Source of the DNA: Peptococcaceae bacterium
Lineage (GTDB): Bacteria > Bacillota > Dehalobacteriia > UBA4068 > JAAVYR01
Direction of reading: 5' to 3'
Length of the DNA: 64,000 nucleotides
NCBI GenBank assembly: GCA_022791255.1
Contig: JAAVYR010000007.1
Location: forward strand, 62,001-126,000
The notes below the pieces were generated by a model. That model was not told where the DNA came from, ran no database searches, and saw only the letters and a list, made by a program, of their open reading frames with translations. The position numbers and the translations under genes are program-made. Positions 29,401-37,192 of the stretch are shown piece after piece. Each line of letters opens with the position of its first letter. The stretch's first letter is position 1.

Positions 29401-29748
29401 AGTTTCCGCGATATGTGGCAAGAAAAAACTGCTCCTATCGGTGTCTTAGGGCAAATTATTACAGAAATGAAGGAGCAGGGGATTGGGGTATTGCCCATCG
29501 ATGTGAATGGTTCAGAACAGCATAAGTTTATTTTAACAGAACAAGGAATATTGGCTTCTTTGGATAGTACGGCTGCTTTTGACCAGGATTTAATCAAGCA
29601 AATAGCGGTACACCGAAAGCAAGAAAGATTTTCTTCCCAAAGGGATTTCTTTCATCGGCTGAGTATTTCTCCTCATTTGCAACATTTGTTTTTAACAGAA
29701 CATCTTTTGGGGGAACTACCAGAAGATAGCCAGACTAGTTTATTCTAA
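26410..29748 (+). CDS. PolC-like protein lacking exonuclease and polymerase catalytic motifs (predicted pseudoenzyme)
   Basis: 1112 aa against ~1440 for typical PolC. It aligns co-linearly with PolC. There is an N-terminal domain (~1-75), a variable region, and an OB fold (~236-320, VVRGEILAV...LLTIYDDTG). The PHP domain starts at ~332 (KRVELALHTK, AAKWG, AAFPGLWHACQDYGLKPIYGMEL), followed by the SFLGEE-like DSFLKTFYYLGED. Next come the thumb-like EVLDRLEAERTLLVEKGYY, a C4 zinc site (C676, C679, C690, C693) and a PolC-like C-terminus ending QTSLF. Missing are the DEDD exonuclease insertion, PHP metal ligands (HLH is ALH; DH is DR), the GSRGSVGSS motif and the DIDLNF catalytic aspartates. The reading frame is intact, so it is probably a functional non-enzymatic protein rather than a fresh pseudogene. 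ATG has AAAGGA 9 bases upstream. Confidence 0.85.
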   Translation: MWQQKIAAAYEKVTGVADLPDWLSQVVWQKVELHKKSKLCRVVYQRQVVFRPEELQQLEMVFHSLLPSGIQIEIVKDEAIMEMEPKQEQSSEPQAAEETEKLLSKEAVLAEALAALYEAKPKAKLWLLSCEYTWQEENQLQISFPSQVAKDTCGKLQVGVFLENDLSSRLDCHCQVKLCYEQELQTSIMAAAEKREEKIIASALTAQKVSWGYSGPIYGKFIYDSPIAISAVFDREDFCVVRGEILAVAESSLKSGKTVYLLTIYDDTGYLPLKISAGKDKEFFPEHLVPGQWIKCRGKYGMDRFSGEVLFSVFDVEGISHPVWGSDLADEKRVELALHTKASSFASVIAVEQGVYTAAKWGQHSIGVADRHSVAAFPGLWHACQDYGLKPIYGMELMVLAAEQPIGTVLLWAKDRQGIPILYELLSLAKQHGPGRQEGVNFPDLCDVLHQTDGRQHVFCGLLATDFTYEAWQSYWQGLIDYLVVEPVEQGLQQQQKVLLQWAREQELGLLATDAAASCSDRQGEIVRFLRENGGKTGGGPIRKITSTDSFLKTFYYLGEDMAKQLVIEGPETLYQAVETFTPVAGQALAYPANEDFWQTVLAASKQKYDGLIPQEVLDRLEAERTLLVEKGYYWLYPVLLQLKERYGGLFLQDHLLTSYVLGLSRENPLSHFIYCQDCGFSGTGAGFLCPNCGRPVKEFGMGTATEDLLAPEALQKIYLCGLPENKELLWQDLAVLLVDCQLMAPGVYRRLSWDSVEAMAELFLSGEKREELPGERQWFAAVCQGMLLGVDRDDDARLLIPEQGHIYEITPVLTAEGCFYTYYPEEILSDFVLSLHYQAAAQQQLFWDIYRLLPDYRQVEVMQARDWSDGAVWHMLKKHYWQGVPYLEQFAASGEISSVEDFVRAVAHSIGMLSGAPDDFRDDNSLSSEEVVAVTDEQVDKSEAAVSAETAAFQSVEGLLQQFGEEIGLTWDICRMKAYSPEVFYTVVLNNLADRSSFRDMWQEKTAPIGVLGQIITEMKEQGIGVLPIDVNGSEQHKFILTEQGILASLDSTAAFDQDLIKQIAVHRKQERFSSQRDFFHRLSISPHLQHLFLTEHLLGELPEDSQTSLF

Positions 29749-29790
29749 TTACAAACATAAAAGATAAAATGATAAGGAAGAGGTAAGAGG

Positions 29791-30312
29791 ATGTCTATTT
29801 GTAAATTTCAAGACTTAACGCCCGAAATCCATGAAGAAACCTATATCCATCCGACAGCCCAGGTAATCGGTGGCGTAACGCTGGAAAAACAAGTGAATAT
29901 TTGGCCCGGGGTCGTATTAAGAGGGGATGTGAGTCCTATTCAAATAGGGGAATTAACCAATATTCAGGATAACGCAGTGCTTCATGGTGATGATAACGCA
30001 CCGGTTATCTTAGGAAAACGGGTAACTGTGGGGCATGGTGCTATCGTCCATGGCTGCACGGTGGAGGATGGTTGTCTCATTGGTATGGGCGCTATTATTC
30101 TCACGGGAGCGGTGATCGGAGCTGGTTCTATTATTGGTGCCGGGGCTTTGGTGGGCGAGGGCAAGGTTATTCCGCCCAATTCTGTCGTAGTAGGTATCCC
30201 CGGGAAGGTTATCAAAGAAGTGACCCCGGAAAAACAACAGGAAAATTGGCAACATGCCGAGGATTATTGGCAATGGGCTAAGGAAATGGCTGCCAGTGAA
30301 ATCTTGAAATAG
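29791..30312 (+). CDS. Gamma-class carbonic anhydrase family protein
   Basis: 173 aa left-handed beta-helix protein built of hexapeptide repeats. The zinc-ligand pattern of gamma carbonic anhydrases is present: H65 (AVLHGDD), H82 and H87 (GHGAIVHGC), plus R44/D46 (LRGDV) and Q59 (NIQD). A C-terminal helix (residues ~145-173) is Trp rich. Many family members (YrdA, PaaY, CaiE-like) have other or unproven activity, so carbonic anhydrase activity is not certain. It is alone between the PolC-like gene and recA. Confidence 0.9.
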   Translation: MSICKFQDLTPEIHEETYIHPTAQVIGGVTLEKQVNIWPGVVLRGDVSPIQIGELTNIQDNAVLHGDDNAPVILGKRVTVGHGAIVHGCTVEDGCLIGMGAIILTGAVIGAGSIIGAGALVGEGKVIPPNSVVVGIPGKVIKEVTPEKQQENWQHAEDYWQWAKEMAASEILK

Positions 30313-30314
30313 GC

Positions 30315-30343
30315 TTGCCAAGGGGCATAAAATAGGGTATAAT
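30315..30343 (+). promoter_or_regulatory. recA promoter
   Basis: TTGCCA (30315-30320), 17 bases, TATAAT (30338-30343), directly upstream of the SOS box. Confidence 0.8.
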
Positions 30344-30349
30344 AATAAG

Positions 30350-30363
30350 CGAACAGATGTTCG
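30350..30363. promoter_or_regulatory. LexA/SOS box of recA
   Basis: CGAACAGATGTTCG is a perfect match to the Gram-positive CGAACRNRYGTTCG box. It sits 6 bases after the -10 element, over the start point, where LexA would block initiation. lexA itself is not in the window. Confidence 0.9.
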
Positions 30364-30412
30364 ATGTTTTTGAAATAGATGAGTATGTTGGTAACAGGGA
30401 GGAGAATAGATT

Positions 30413-31489
30413 ATGGCTGAAAAAGCTTCTGATAAAGGTCTGGTGGCAGATAAAAAGCAATCTTCTGACCGGATGCAAGCACTGGATGCGGCGCTAGCTC
30501 AGATAGAAAAGCAGTTTGGCAAAGGTTCAATTATGCGTTTAGGAGAGTCTACGGTGCGGGCAGGGATTTCTACTATTCCCACTGGTGCTTTGGCATTGGA
30601 TATTGCTCTTGGCGTTGGCGGGGTGCCTAAAGGCAGAGTGGTAGAGATTTTTGGGCCGGAGTCTTCGGGGAAAACGACTGTTGCCTTGCATATTACGGCA
30701 GAAGCCCAAAAGCAGGGCGGTGTTGCAGCTTTTATTGATGCCGAACACGCCTTAGACCCTGTATATGCTCAGCGGCTTGGAGTAAACATTGATGATTTAT
30801 TGATTTCTCAGCCAGATACTGGGGAACAAGCTTTAGAAATTGCAGAGGCATTAGTACGTAGTGGTGCTGTAGATTTGGTTGTTGTGGACTCTGTGGCAGC
30901 GCTGGTACCTAGAATGGAATTGGAAGGCGAAATGGGCGACGCTCATGTGGGCTTACAGGCCCGGCTCATGTCGCAAGCATTGCGGAAATTAACCGGCTGC
31001 ATTAGTAAGTCCAATACTTGTGTTGTTTTCATTAACCAAATCCGTGAAAAAGTAGGGATTATGTTTGGTAATCCGGAAACCACGCCGGGGGGCCGTGCGC
31101 TGAAATTTTATTCTTCGGTGCGGATGGATGTACGGAAAGCAGATGTAATCAAGCAAGGAACGGAAGTTATCGGTAACAGAACGAAAGTAAAAATCGTTAA
31201 AAATAAAGTGGCGCCACCATTCAAACAGGCTGAGTTTGACATTATGTATGGAGAAGGTATTTCTAGAGAAGGAAATATTTTGGACATTGCCTCTGACTTA
31301 AAAGTGGTCAATAAATCCGGTGCTTGGTATGCCTATAATGGTGAAAAAATTGGTCAGGGCAGAGAAAATGCCAAGATTTATTTGAAAGAACATCCGGAAG
31401 TAGCCCAAGAAATAGAAAATACCATCAGAGAGCAAGCTGGAGACAGCAATATGCTGAGCTTTGGTTCCGGTGAAAGTGAAGAAAGCTAA
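30413..31489 (+). CDS. recA: Recombinase RecA
   Basis: 358 aa. Walker A is GPESSGKTT, Walker [11 protein letters not shown], followed by the loop region [14 protein letters not shown] and [26 protein letters not shown]. RecA forms filaments on single-stranded DNA for recombination and triggers LexA self-cleavage. Strong GGGAGGAG site. The stop overlaps the recX start (TAATG). Confidence 0.99.
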   Translation: MAEKASDKGLVADKKQSSDRMQALDAALAQIEKQFGKGSIMRLGESTVRAGISTIPTGALALDIALGVGGVPKGRVVEIFGPESSGKTTVALHITAEAQKQGGVAAFIDAEHALDPVYAQRLGVNIDDLLISQPDTGEQALEIAEALVRSGAVDLVVVDSVAALVPRMELEGEMGDAHVGLQARLMSQALRKLTGCISKSNTCVVFINQIREKVGIMFGNPETTPGGRALKFYSSVRMDVRKADVIKQGTEVIGNRTKVKIVKNKVAPPFKQAEFDIMYGEGISREGNILDIASDLKVVNKSGAWYAYNGEKIGQGRENAKIYLKEHPEVAQEIENTIREQAGDSNMLSFGSGESEES

Positions 31490-32100
31490 TGGGTTGGAGA
31501 AGAGAAAGAGTATCTGCATTAAACTACAGTGTGAACTACCTCAGCTATCGTCCTCGGTCGGTGGCTGAGGTGGTTTCTGCATTGCGAAAGAAGAAATATG
31601 AACCGGCAGAAATCGATGCAGCGATTAACGAGTTAATAGAAAAAGGCTTGTTGGACGATAGGAGTTTTACGGAAAGCTGGATTAATTTCCGGAAAAATCA
31701 ATCTATCCGCAGCAGGTCTTTTGTCCGGCAGGAACTTCGCACCAAGGGAGTTGCTGCTTCTATCATTGAGTCTAGTCTGGAAGAATATTATCCGCAAGAG
31801 GATGAACGGGAAGTGCTTCTACCATTATTAGAACGGCAATGGCAGAACTTAAATCGGAAGCAGGCAAGCAGTGATGCGGATGATGAGGATATGGAACTAG
31901 AAGCAGATGATGAAGATCGAGACAATGAGGAAGTTGTAGCGACTGCTACCTCTTTTGGTTGGCGCAGAACGGATGGATGTGACCCGACCAGGAAAATAAC
32001 AGAAAAATTAATGCGTAAATACGCCGGCAAAGGTTTTTCTCCCTCTTTGATACGGGATGTATTAGCAGAAGTGCAGGCGATGGCAATAGAAGAGGAATAG
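31489..32100 (+). CDS. recX: Regulatory protein RecX
   Basis: 203 aa with repeated three-helix units (AEVVSALRKKKYEPAEIDAAINELIEKGLLDD...). It modulates RecA filaments. A very acidic insertion (~residues 125-150, DADDEDMELEADDEDRDNEE) interrupts the C-terminal part. Its ATG overlaps the recA stop, so it should share recA's SOS control. Confidence 0.93.
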   Translation: MGWRRERVSALNYSVNYLSYRPRSVAEVVSALRKKKYEPAEIDAAINELIEKGLLDDRSFTESWINFRKNQSIRSRSFVRQELRTKGVAASIIESSLEEYYPQEDEREVLLPLLERQWQNLNRKQASSDADDEDMELEADDEDRDNEEVVATATSFGWRRTDGCDPTRKITEKLMRKYAGKGFSPSLIRDVLAEVQAMAIEEE

Positions 32101-32531
32101 GGCGATATCGCTTATCTTGTGGTCTCTTGACAGAATAGTGTCTCAATACTATAATATATAGTATTGAGACACTATTTTAGATACCTGCCTAAAGCTGGTT
32201 TTCATAGATTTTTTATATAGTAACTTAGCGGGAAGGCTTAAAAGTATAGATATCAATAACGGTAGCATATGAGACTGTCGCAGTTTGCCTGGACATAATT
32301 TTCTTATTTATTTGTGAAAGATGAAGAAATGAAAACGGAGCGGTTTTCTGTTTTGTTTCGGTTTTTAAATAGGAATTTAATATTTTGCACAGGTTTTATC
32401 TTTATTTTGCAGCAGTTTTTACTTTTATTATTCTATATGGCAATCTAAAATCGGGTTTCAACTCGATTTTCTTTTATTTTAAAATGAAAAATATTGTATG
32501 AAAGAAATTTATGAAGGAGGGAGCGTGGATA
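32101..32531. other. 431-bp gap between recX and rny: hairpins, no gene seen
   Basis: AT-rich, no convincing ORF. It holds the 20-bp-arm hairpin at 32134-32176, a weaker GAAAAC/GTTTTC hairpin near 32327-32350, and a terminator-like stem (AAAATCGGGTT/AACTCGATTTT, 32447-32470) followed by CTTTTATTTT only ~60 bases before rny. A small RNA or a long rny leader is possible, but I recognise no family. Confidence 0.6.
32134..32176 (+). terminator. Very long perfect hairpin after recX (terminator or palindromic element)
   Basis: AATAGTGTCTCAATACTATA and TATAGTATTGAGACACTATT are exact 20-base reverse complements around a 3-base loop, followed by TTTAG. It is longer and less GC-rich than the other terminators here, and the downstream T run is short. 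Confidence 0.6.
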
Positions 32532-34061
32532 ATGGAATATGTATTTGCAGCCTTAGGCGTTTTAATCGGCGTTGCTATTGGCTATTTGGTACGAAAAAAA
32601 TTAGCAGAAGCAAAAATTAGCACAGCGGAAGATGAAGCAAAACGAATTTTGCTGGATGCGAAAAAAGATGCTGAAGCAAAGAAAAAAGAAGCCCTGGTAG
32701 AGGCAAAAGATGAAATTTATAAATTACGGGTAGAGTCTGAAAAAGAAAACAAAGAAAGACGCAATGAAGTAACCCGCATGGAGCGGAGAATACTGCAAAA
32801 GGAAGAGTCCTTAGACCGTAAAACAGAAGCCATCGAACGGAAAGAGGAACATTTGCAGGAAAAGGAAAGAGAAATCGATGATATTAAAGAAAATATCCAG
32901 GAAACCAAAGAGAAAATCATCGAAGAATTAGAAAAAATCTCTGGTTTGAGTTCTCAGGAAGCTAAAGAAATGCTTCTGGTCAGCATTGAAGACGATGTCA
33001 AACATGACGCTGCTTTGATGATAAAAGAAGTGGAAACCCAGGCAAAAGAAGATAGTGAGAAAAGAGCCAGAGAAATCATTACCATGGCTATCCAGCGGGT
33101 GGCAGCAGACCATGCTGCTGAAACCACTGTTTCTGTGGTAGCGTTGCCAAACGAAGAAATGAAAGGAAGGATTATCGGTCGGGAAGGCCGTAATATCCGT
33201 ACTTTAGAAACGGCAACAGGCATTGATTTGATTATTGATGATACACCGGAGGCTGTTATTTTATCCGGTTTTGACCCGGTACGGCGGGAAATCGCCAGAG
33301 TTGCCCTGGAAAAGTTGATTTTAGATGGGCGTATTCACCCGGCAAGAATTGAAGAAATGGTGGAAAAATCCCGGAAGGAAGTGGAACAGCGCATCCGGGA
33401 GGAAGGGGAAGCTGCTGTTTTTGAAACGGGTATGCATGGCATTCATCCGGAATTAATTAAGTATCTGGGGCGATTGAAATATCGCACCAGCTATGGACAA
33501 AATGTATTAAAACACTCCATTGAAGTATCTCACTTAGCAGGGGTGATGGCCTCTGAACTGGGTGTGGATATTACCATCGCCAAACGGGCCGGTCTGCTCC
33601 ACGACTTGGGAAAAGCAATCGACCATGAAGTAGAAGGGCCTCATGCTGTTCTCGGCGCGGACCTGGCAAAGAAATATCGGGAGTCTGCTGAAGTGGTACA
33701 TGCCATTATGGCGCACCATGGTGATGTGGAAGCCAATACATTAGAAGCTGTTTTGGTACAAGCTGCAGACGCTATTTCCGCGGCTCGTCCAGGAGCTAGA
33801 AGAGAAACGCTAGAATATTACATTAAACGGTTAGAAAAATTAGAAGAAATTGCCAATGGTTTCGATGGCGTAGAAAAATCTTTTGCCATCCAAGCTGGGC
33901 GGGAAATCCGCATTATGGTGCAACCGGATAAGATTGACGATACTACCAGTCCGCTTTTGGCTAGGGAAATCGTGAAAAAAATCGAGTCTGAACTGGAATA
34001 TCCAGGCCAAATCAAAGTTGTTCTTATTCGGGAAACCCGTTCTGTGGACTATGCCAAATAA
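32532..34061 (+). CDS. rny: Ribonuclease Y
   Basis: 509 aa membrane-anchored endoribonuclease that starts mRNA decay. It has an N-terminal span ([20 protein letters not shown]), a long charged coiled coil (~25-190), a KH domain ([29 protein letters not shown]) and an HD domain with [13 protein letters not shown] 32532 has GGAGGGAG upstream; an in-frame ATG at 32511 is less likely. It is linked to ymdB as in many Bacillota. Confidence 0.97.
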   Translation: MEYVFAALGVLIGVAIGYLVRKKLAEAKISTAEDEAKRILLDAKKDAEAKKKEALVEAKDEIYKLRVESEKENKERRNEVTRMERRILQKEESLDRKTEAIERKEEHLQEKEREIDDIKENIQETKEKIIEELEKISGLSSQEAKEMLLVSIEDDVKHDAALMIKEVETQAKEDSEKRAREIITMAIQRVAADHAAETTVSVVALPNEEMKGRIIGREGRNIRTLETATGIDLIIDDTPEAVILSGFDPVRREIARVALEKLILDGRIHPARIEEMVEKSRKEVEQRIREEGEAAVFETGMHGIHPELIKYLGRLKYRTSYGQNVLKHSIEVSHLAGVMASELGVDITIAKRAGLLHDLGKAIDHEVEGPHAVLGADLAKKYRESAEVVHAIMAHHGDVEANTLEAVLVQAADAISAARPGARRETLEYYIKRLEKLEEIANGFDGVEKSFAIQAGREIRIMVQPDKIDDTTSPLLAREIVKKIESELEYPGQIKVVLIRETRSVDYAK

Positions 34062-34095
34062 GAAAATATGATCTAGAAAAAATATAATTAGTTAG

Positions 34096-34126
34096 AAATA
34101 AGCCGGTTTTCCGGCTTATTTTTTTA
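34096..34126 (+). terminator. Terminator after rny
   Basis: AAATAAGCCGG-TTTT-CCGGCTTATTT with a T run; perfect stem. Confidence 0.93.
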
Positions 34127-34169
34127 TAGAATTTTTAAGAGATATCCTTTTGTTATGCTGTTTCTGCCA

Positions 34170-34198
34170 TTGCTGTTTCCTTAATATGATGCTATAAT
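34170..34198 (+). promoter_or_regulatory. Promoter for 34248 gene and ymdB
   Basis: TTGCTG (34170-34175), 17 bases, TATAAT (34193-34198), after the rny terminator. Confidence 0.5.
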
Positions 34199-34247
34199 TA
34201 AATAATATCATAAAATACGATAAGGGTTTTTATATTTGGAGTTGAAC

Positions 34248-34790
34248 ATGTTTAAAAATATATTCAAAAGAAAAGAAAAAGAAAAGGCCATGGCCATGAA
34301 TACGGTTAATCTTTTAGCTGGCATTTTAGTGCATTATCCAGAGATTAGTACCGTGCAGTATGACCCGGCGACGCAGTGTTTGCGGTTTTCTTATACCATA
34401 GACGGTACTCTTTTAGGAAGAATGGAGACGCCAGAGCTTTTTTTGGAGCGGGAAATATGGCAGGGCATTCAAGGGTATCATCGTTTTAATAAAATCTATT
34501 CACAGATAACGGAGGTAGAGATCGAACATATTGCGCCTTTTGCTAATGTAGTTATTCGGCGTGATTTGAAATCTTTTTCTCCACGGGAGATTTCTTTTAT
34601 CCTAGCATTACTTTCTCAGACAATACCAGGCTTTTTTGCTATTGACAGTCTGGACCGGAGAGAGCTAGACGATTTTTCTATGGGGGAGGAAACTCTAAGC
34701 GTTCGCCTGGAAAATGTCAATAATGTTTCTGGGGAAAAGGAAATCGTGGCCTTCCGGGATAAAGAGCGGGTACTTTTTTATAATAAATAA
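34248..34790 (+). CDS. Conserved-looking hypothetical protein upstream of ymdB
   Basis: 180 aa, not recognised. The N-terminus is lysine rich (NIFKRKEKEK), the rest a mixed alpha/beta globular sequence without membrane spans or cysteine motifs. ATG 34248 has TTGGAG 6 bases upstream. It lies between the rny terminator and ymdB (30-base gap) and is probably co-transcribed with ymdB. No function can be assigned. Confidence 0.8.
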   Translation: MFKNIFKRKEKEKAMAMNTVNLLAGILVHYPEISTVQYDPATQCLRFSYTIDGTLLGRMETPELFLEREIWQGIQGYHRFNKIYSQITEVEIEHIAPFANVVIRRDLKSFSPREISFILALLSQTIPGFFAIDSLDRRELDDFSMGEETLSVRLENVNNVSGEKEIVAFRDKERVLFYNK

Positions 34791-34820
34791 TAGAAGAGGA
34801 AAGATAAAAAGGAAGTTAGC

Positions 34821-35606
34821 ATGCGCGTATTATTTATTGGTGATATAGTGGGAAAGCCTGGCCGGATTATGTTGGAAAAATACTTGCCGGATTTGATAGA
34901 GACTGAGAAGATAGATTTTGTAATTGCCAATGGGGAAAATGCTGCTGCAGGTGTGGGCATTAATAAAAAAATCTTTCAGGAAATCATCAATTTTGGTGTA
35001 GATGTAGTTACCATGGGCAATCATGTCTGGGGGAACCGAGATATTTTCCAATTTATTGACCATGAAGAGCGGTTGGTGCGTCCTCTTAACCTGCCGCCGG
35101 AAAGTCCGGGGAAGGGATACCAAATCGTATCTGTGGGGGGTAAAAAGATCGCCGTTATCAATGTGCTGGGTACTATTTTTTTAAGCGGCAGTAATGCTTG
35201 TCCTTTTCATAGCGTGGAAGCGGTGCTCAAGGAAATCAGATCAGTGACGCCATATATTTTTGTAGATTTTCATGGAGAGGCTACCTCTGAAAAACAAGCT
35301 TTTAGTTGGTATTTTGATGGCAGGGTGACAGCGGTGTGCGGCACCCATACTCATGTGCCTACTGCAGATAGTCGCATTTTGCCACGAGGCACTGCTTTTC
35401 AGTGTGACGCTGGTATGACAGGGCCCAATGATGGTATCCTGGGGATGGATAGAGATATCGTGTTAAAGCGGTTTGTAACGGGATTGCCAGAGCGTTTCCA
35501 GGTGGCAAGTGGTGATATGCAGTTTAATGGTATCCTCATTGATTGTGACGACCAAGGTAAGAGCACAGATATTCGCAGAGTGCAGATATTTCAGCCGTCT
35601 TTTTAA
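34821..35606 (+). CDS. ymdB: YmdB family metallophosphoesterase
   Basis: 261 aa, TIGR00282-type. Metal-binding motifs: IGDIVGKPG, ANGENAAAGVGIN, TMGNHVWGNRD, VDFHGEATSEKQA, and GTHTHVPTADSRILP. Family members hydrolyse 2',3'-cyclic nucleotides and affect biofilm and sporulation decisions in Bacillus. Co-occurrence with rny and spoVS is usual. Confidence 0.95.
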   Translation: MRVLFIGDIVGKPGRIMLEKYLPDLIETEKIDFVIANGENAAAGVGINKKIFQEIINFGVDVVTMGNHVWGNRDIFQFIDHEERLVRPLNLPPESPGKGYQIVSVGGKKIAVINVLGTIFLSGSNACPFHSVEAVLKEIRSVTPYIFVDFHGEATSEKQAFSWYFDGRVTAVCGTHTHVPTADSRILPRGTAFQCDAGMTGPNDGILGMDRDIVLKRFVTGLPERFQVASGDMQFNGILIDCDDQGKSTDIRRVQIFQPSF

Positions 35607-35663
35607 ATGGCATGAGTTCTTAAGATATGATTTTATAAAAAACAGAGATAAATTTCTGCCTTG

Positions 35664-35705
35664 TGCATATAGATAAAGCAAAGCAATAAAATCGCTGTAT
35701 ATGCA
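35664..35705 (+). promoter_or_regulatory. Inverted repeat in the spoVS 5' region
   Basis: TGCATATA (35664-35671) and TATATGCA (35698-35705) can form a hairpin ending ~20 bases before the spoVS start. It could be an operator or leader stem. Confidence 0.3.
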
Positions 35706-35726
35706 GAACTATGAGGAGGAAATAAC

Positions 35727-35987
35727 ATGGAAGTGTTAAAAGTATCAGCAAAATCAAACCCAAACTCTGTGGCAGGTGCTCTAGCCGGTGTATTAAGAGA
35801 ACGGGGCGGCGCAGAAATCCAAGCTATCGGTGCTGGCGCGATTAATCAAGCGGTAAAAGCAGTAGCTGTAGCCAGAGGGTTTGTGGCGCCTGGCGGTGTG
35901 GATTTAATCTGCATTCCTGCCTTTACGGATATTATCATTGATGGACAGCCACGGACGGCTATTAAGTTAATCGTAGAACCTCGATAA
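35727..35987 (+). CDS. spoVS: Stage V sporulation protein S
   Basis: 86 aa, the normal length of this Alba-fold protein. Start MEVLKVSAKSNPNSVAGALAG and the body IQAIGAGAINQAVKAVAVARGFVAPGG are nearly invariant in the family. It is needed for late sporulation in Bacillus but also occurs in non-sporulators, so it does not prove sporulation. GAGGAGG site upstream, terminator downstream. Confidence 0.97.
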   Translation: MEVLKVSAKSNPNSVAGALAGVLRERGGAEIQAIGAGAINQAVKAVAVARGFVAPGGVDLICIPAFTDIIIDGQPRTAIKLIVEPR

Positions 35988-35990
35988 AGC

Positions 35991-36020
35991 AAAGGACCTG
36001 TCATTTTGACAGGCCTTTTC
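35991..36020 (+). terminator. Terminator after spoVS
   Basis: AAAGGACCTGTCA/TGACAGGCCTTTT hairpin (one bulged A) with a T run. Confidence 0.88.
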
Positions 36021-36060
36021 TTTATGGATTGACTTGATTTCTAAGGGAGGAGTGAGTTTT

Positions 36061-37047
36061 TTGCGCATTGATTGCCATTGTGATACGGTTATGCATAGTC
36101 GTAAAGAATTATTATGGGAAAATCCGCAGTGCCATTGTGACTTTCGTCGTTTGCGGCAGGTGGTGGATATCCAGTTTATGGCGGTGTTTCCTTATCTGGA
36201 TAAGATTAGAGAAAAAAATAAGGATCAGGCGCCTTTATTAGCAGAGGCGTTAATCGAGCGATTACTAGAGGCGGCAGACCTTTTCTCTGCTGAAGTAGGG
36301 ATTATTCGCAATCAGGAGGATATTTCTCAATATGAAGCGCAGCAGCGGTTAGGTCTTCTGATTAGCATAGAGGGGGGCGAGGCGCTGGGAGGTGATTTAG
36401 CTCGATTGGATACTTACTTTCATCAGGGGGTACGGGCAATCGGTCTGACCTGGAACTATGAAAATGATTTGGCTTGGGGCTGCAATAGTGACAAGGGCCT
36501 AAAGGAAGGCATGTTATTAGGCATCCATGATGGTGTGAAGCCTTTTGGCATAGCTGTTATCGAGCGGGCAAATGAACTGGGTATGGTGGTGGATTTGGCC
36601 CATCTTAGTTATCATGGTTTTTGGCGGGCGCTAGGCGTGTGTAGGAAACCGGTATTAGTCAGCCATGGCAACTGTCATGCACTTTGCCCTCATGTGCGCA
36701 ATTTACGGGATGAACAGCTTAAGGCTTTAGCCGAATATGATAGCGTGTTGGGGATTTCTTTTGTGCCAGCTTTTTTAAGTGGTAAAGCAGAAAAATCTAT
36801 CGAAGATGTTTTGCAGCATATAGATTATGGCGTTGGTGTTGCTGGTATCGACCATATTGGCATTGGTTCTGATTTTGATGGTGTGGAAACCCTGCCCCAA
36901 GGTATAGATGGCTGCCTGTTTCTTTCGTATCTTGCAGAAGCCTTGGATAAGCGAGGCTATACGGACATTGATATTCATAAAATCATGGGGGATAATGTTT
37001 ATCGGGTGCTGGCAGCAAACCTTCCCCATGGTCCAGAACGAAGCTAA
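36061..37047 (+). CDS. Membrane-dipeptidase family protein (peptidase M19)
   Basis: 328 aa from TTG 36061 with GGGAGGAG 9 bases upstream. Zinc motifs of renal-dipeptidase-type enzymes are present: HCD near the N-terminus (IDCHCDTVM), the bridging glutamate in SIEGGEAL, histidines in VSHGNCHALCPHVRN, and GIGSDFDG near the end. No signal peptide, so it is probably a cytosolic dipeptidase. Confidence 0.93.
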   Translation: MRIDCHCDTVMHSRKELLWENPQCHCDFRRLRQVVDIQFMAVFPYLDKIREKNKDQAPLLAEALIERLLEAADLFSAEVGIIRNQEDISQYEAQQRLGLLISIEGGEALGGDLARLDTYFHQGVRAIGLTWNYENDLAWGCNSDKGLKEGMLLGIHDGVKPFGIAVIERANELGMVVDLAHLSYHGFWRALGVCRKPVLVSHGNCHALCPHVRNLRDEQLKALAEYDSVLGISFVPAFLSGKAEKSIEDVLQHIDYGVGVAGIDHIGIGSDFDGVETLPQGIDGCLFLSYLAEALDKRGYTDIDIHKIMGDNVYRVLAANLPHGPERS

Positions 37048-37192
37048 ATCTTGTAATTGTTTCATCTTTTTTACTACTGCTGTGATTGCGGAGAAAGAAG
37101 ATGGTAGTCAATGGCATTCCTCTTCTGTTTTTCGGTGGATTTGTGTTAAAATAGATAGAGAAAGAGGAGCAGAGGAGGAGGCCTTTCCTGAT

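Noticed and set aside
26410-29748. PolC-like gene as a fresh pseudogene
   Set aside because: The frame is open over 3.3 kb with ends matching PolC at both sides; losses are in-frame and concentrated in catalytic parts.
36908-37192. N-terminal extension of the PHP gene into the dipeptidase gene
   Set aside because: Sequence is the wrong-frame end of the dipeptidase; AGAGGAGGAGG precedes ATG 37193.
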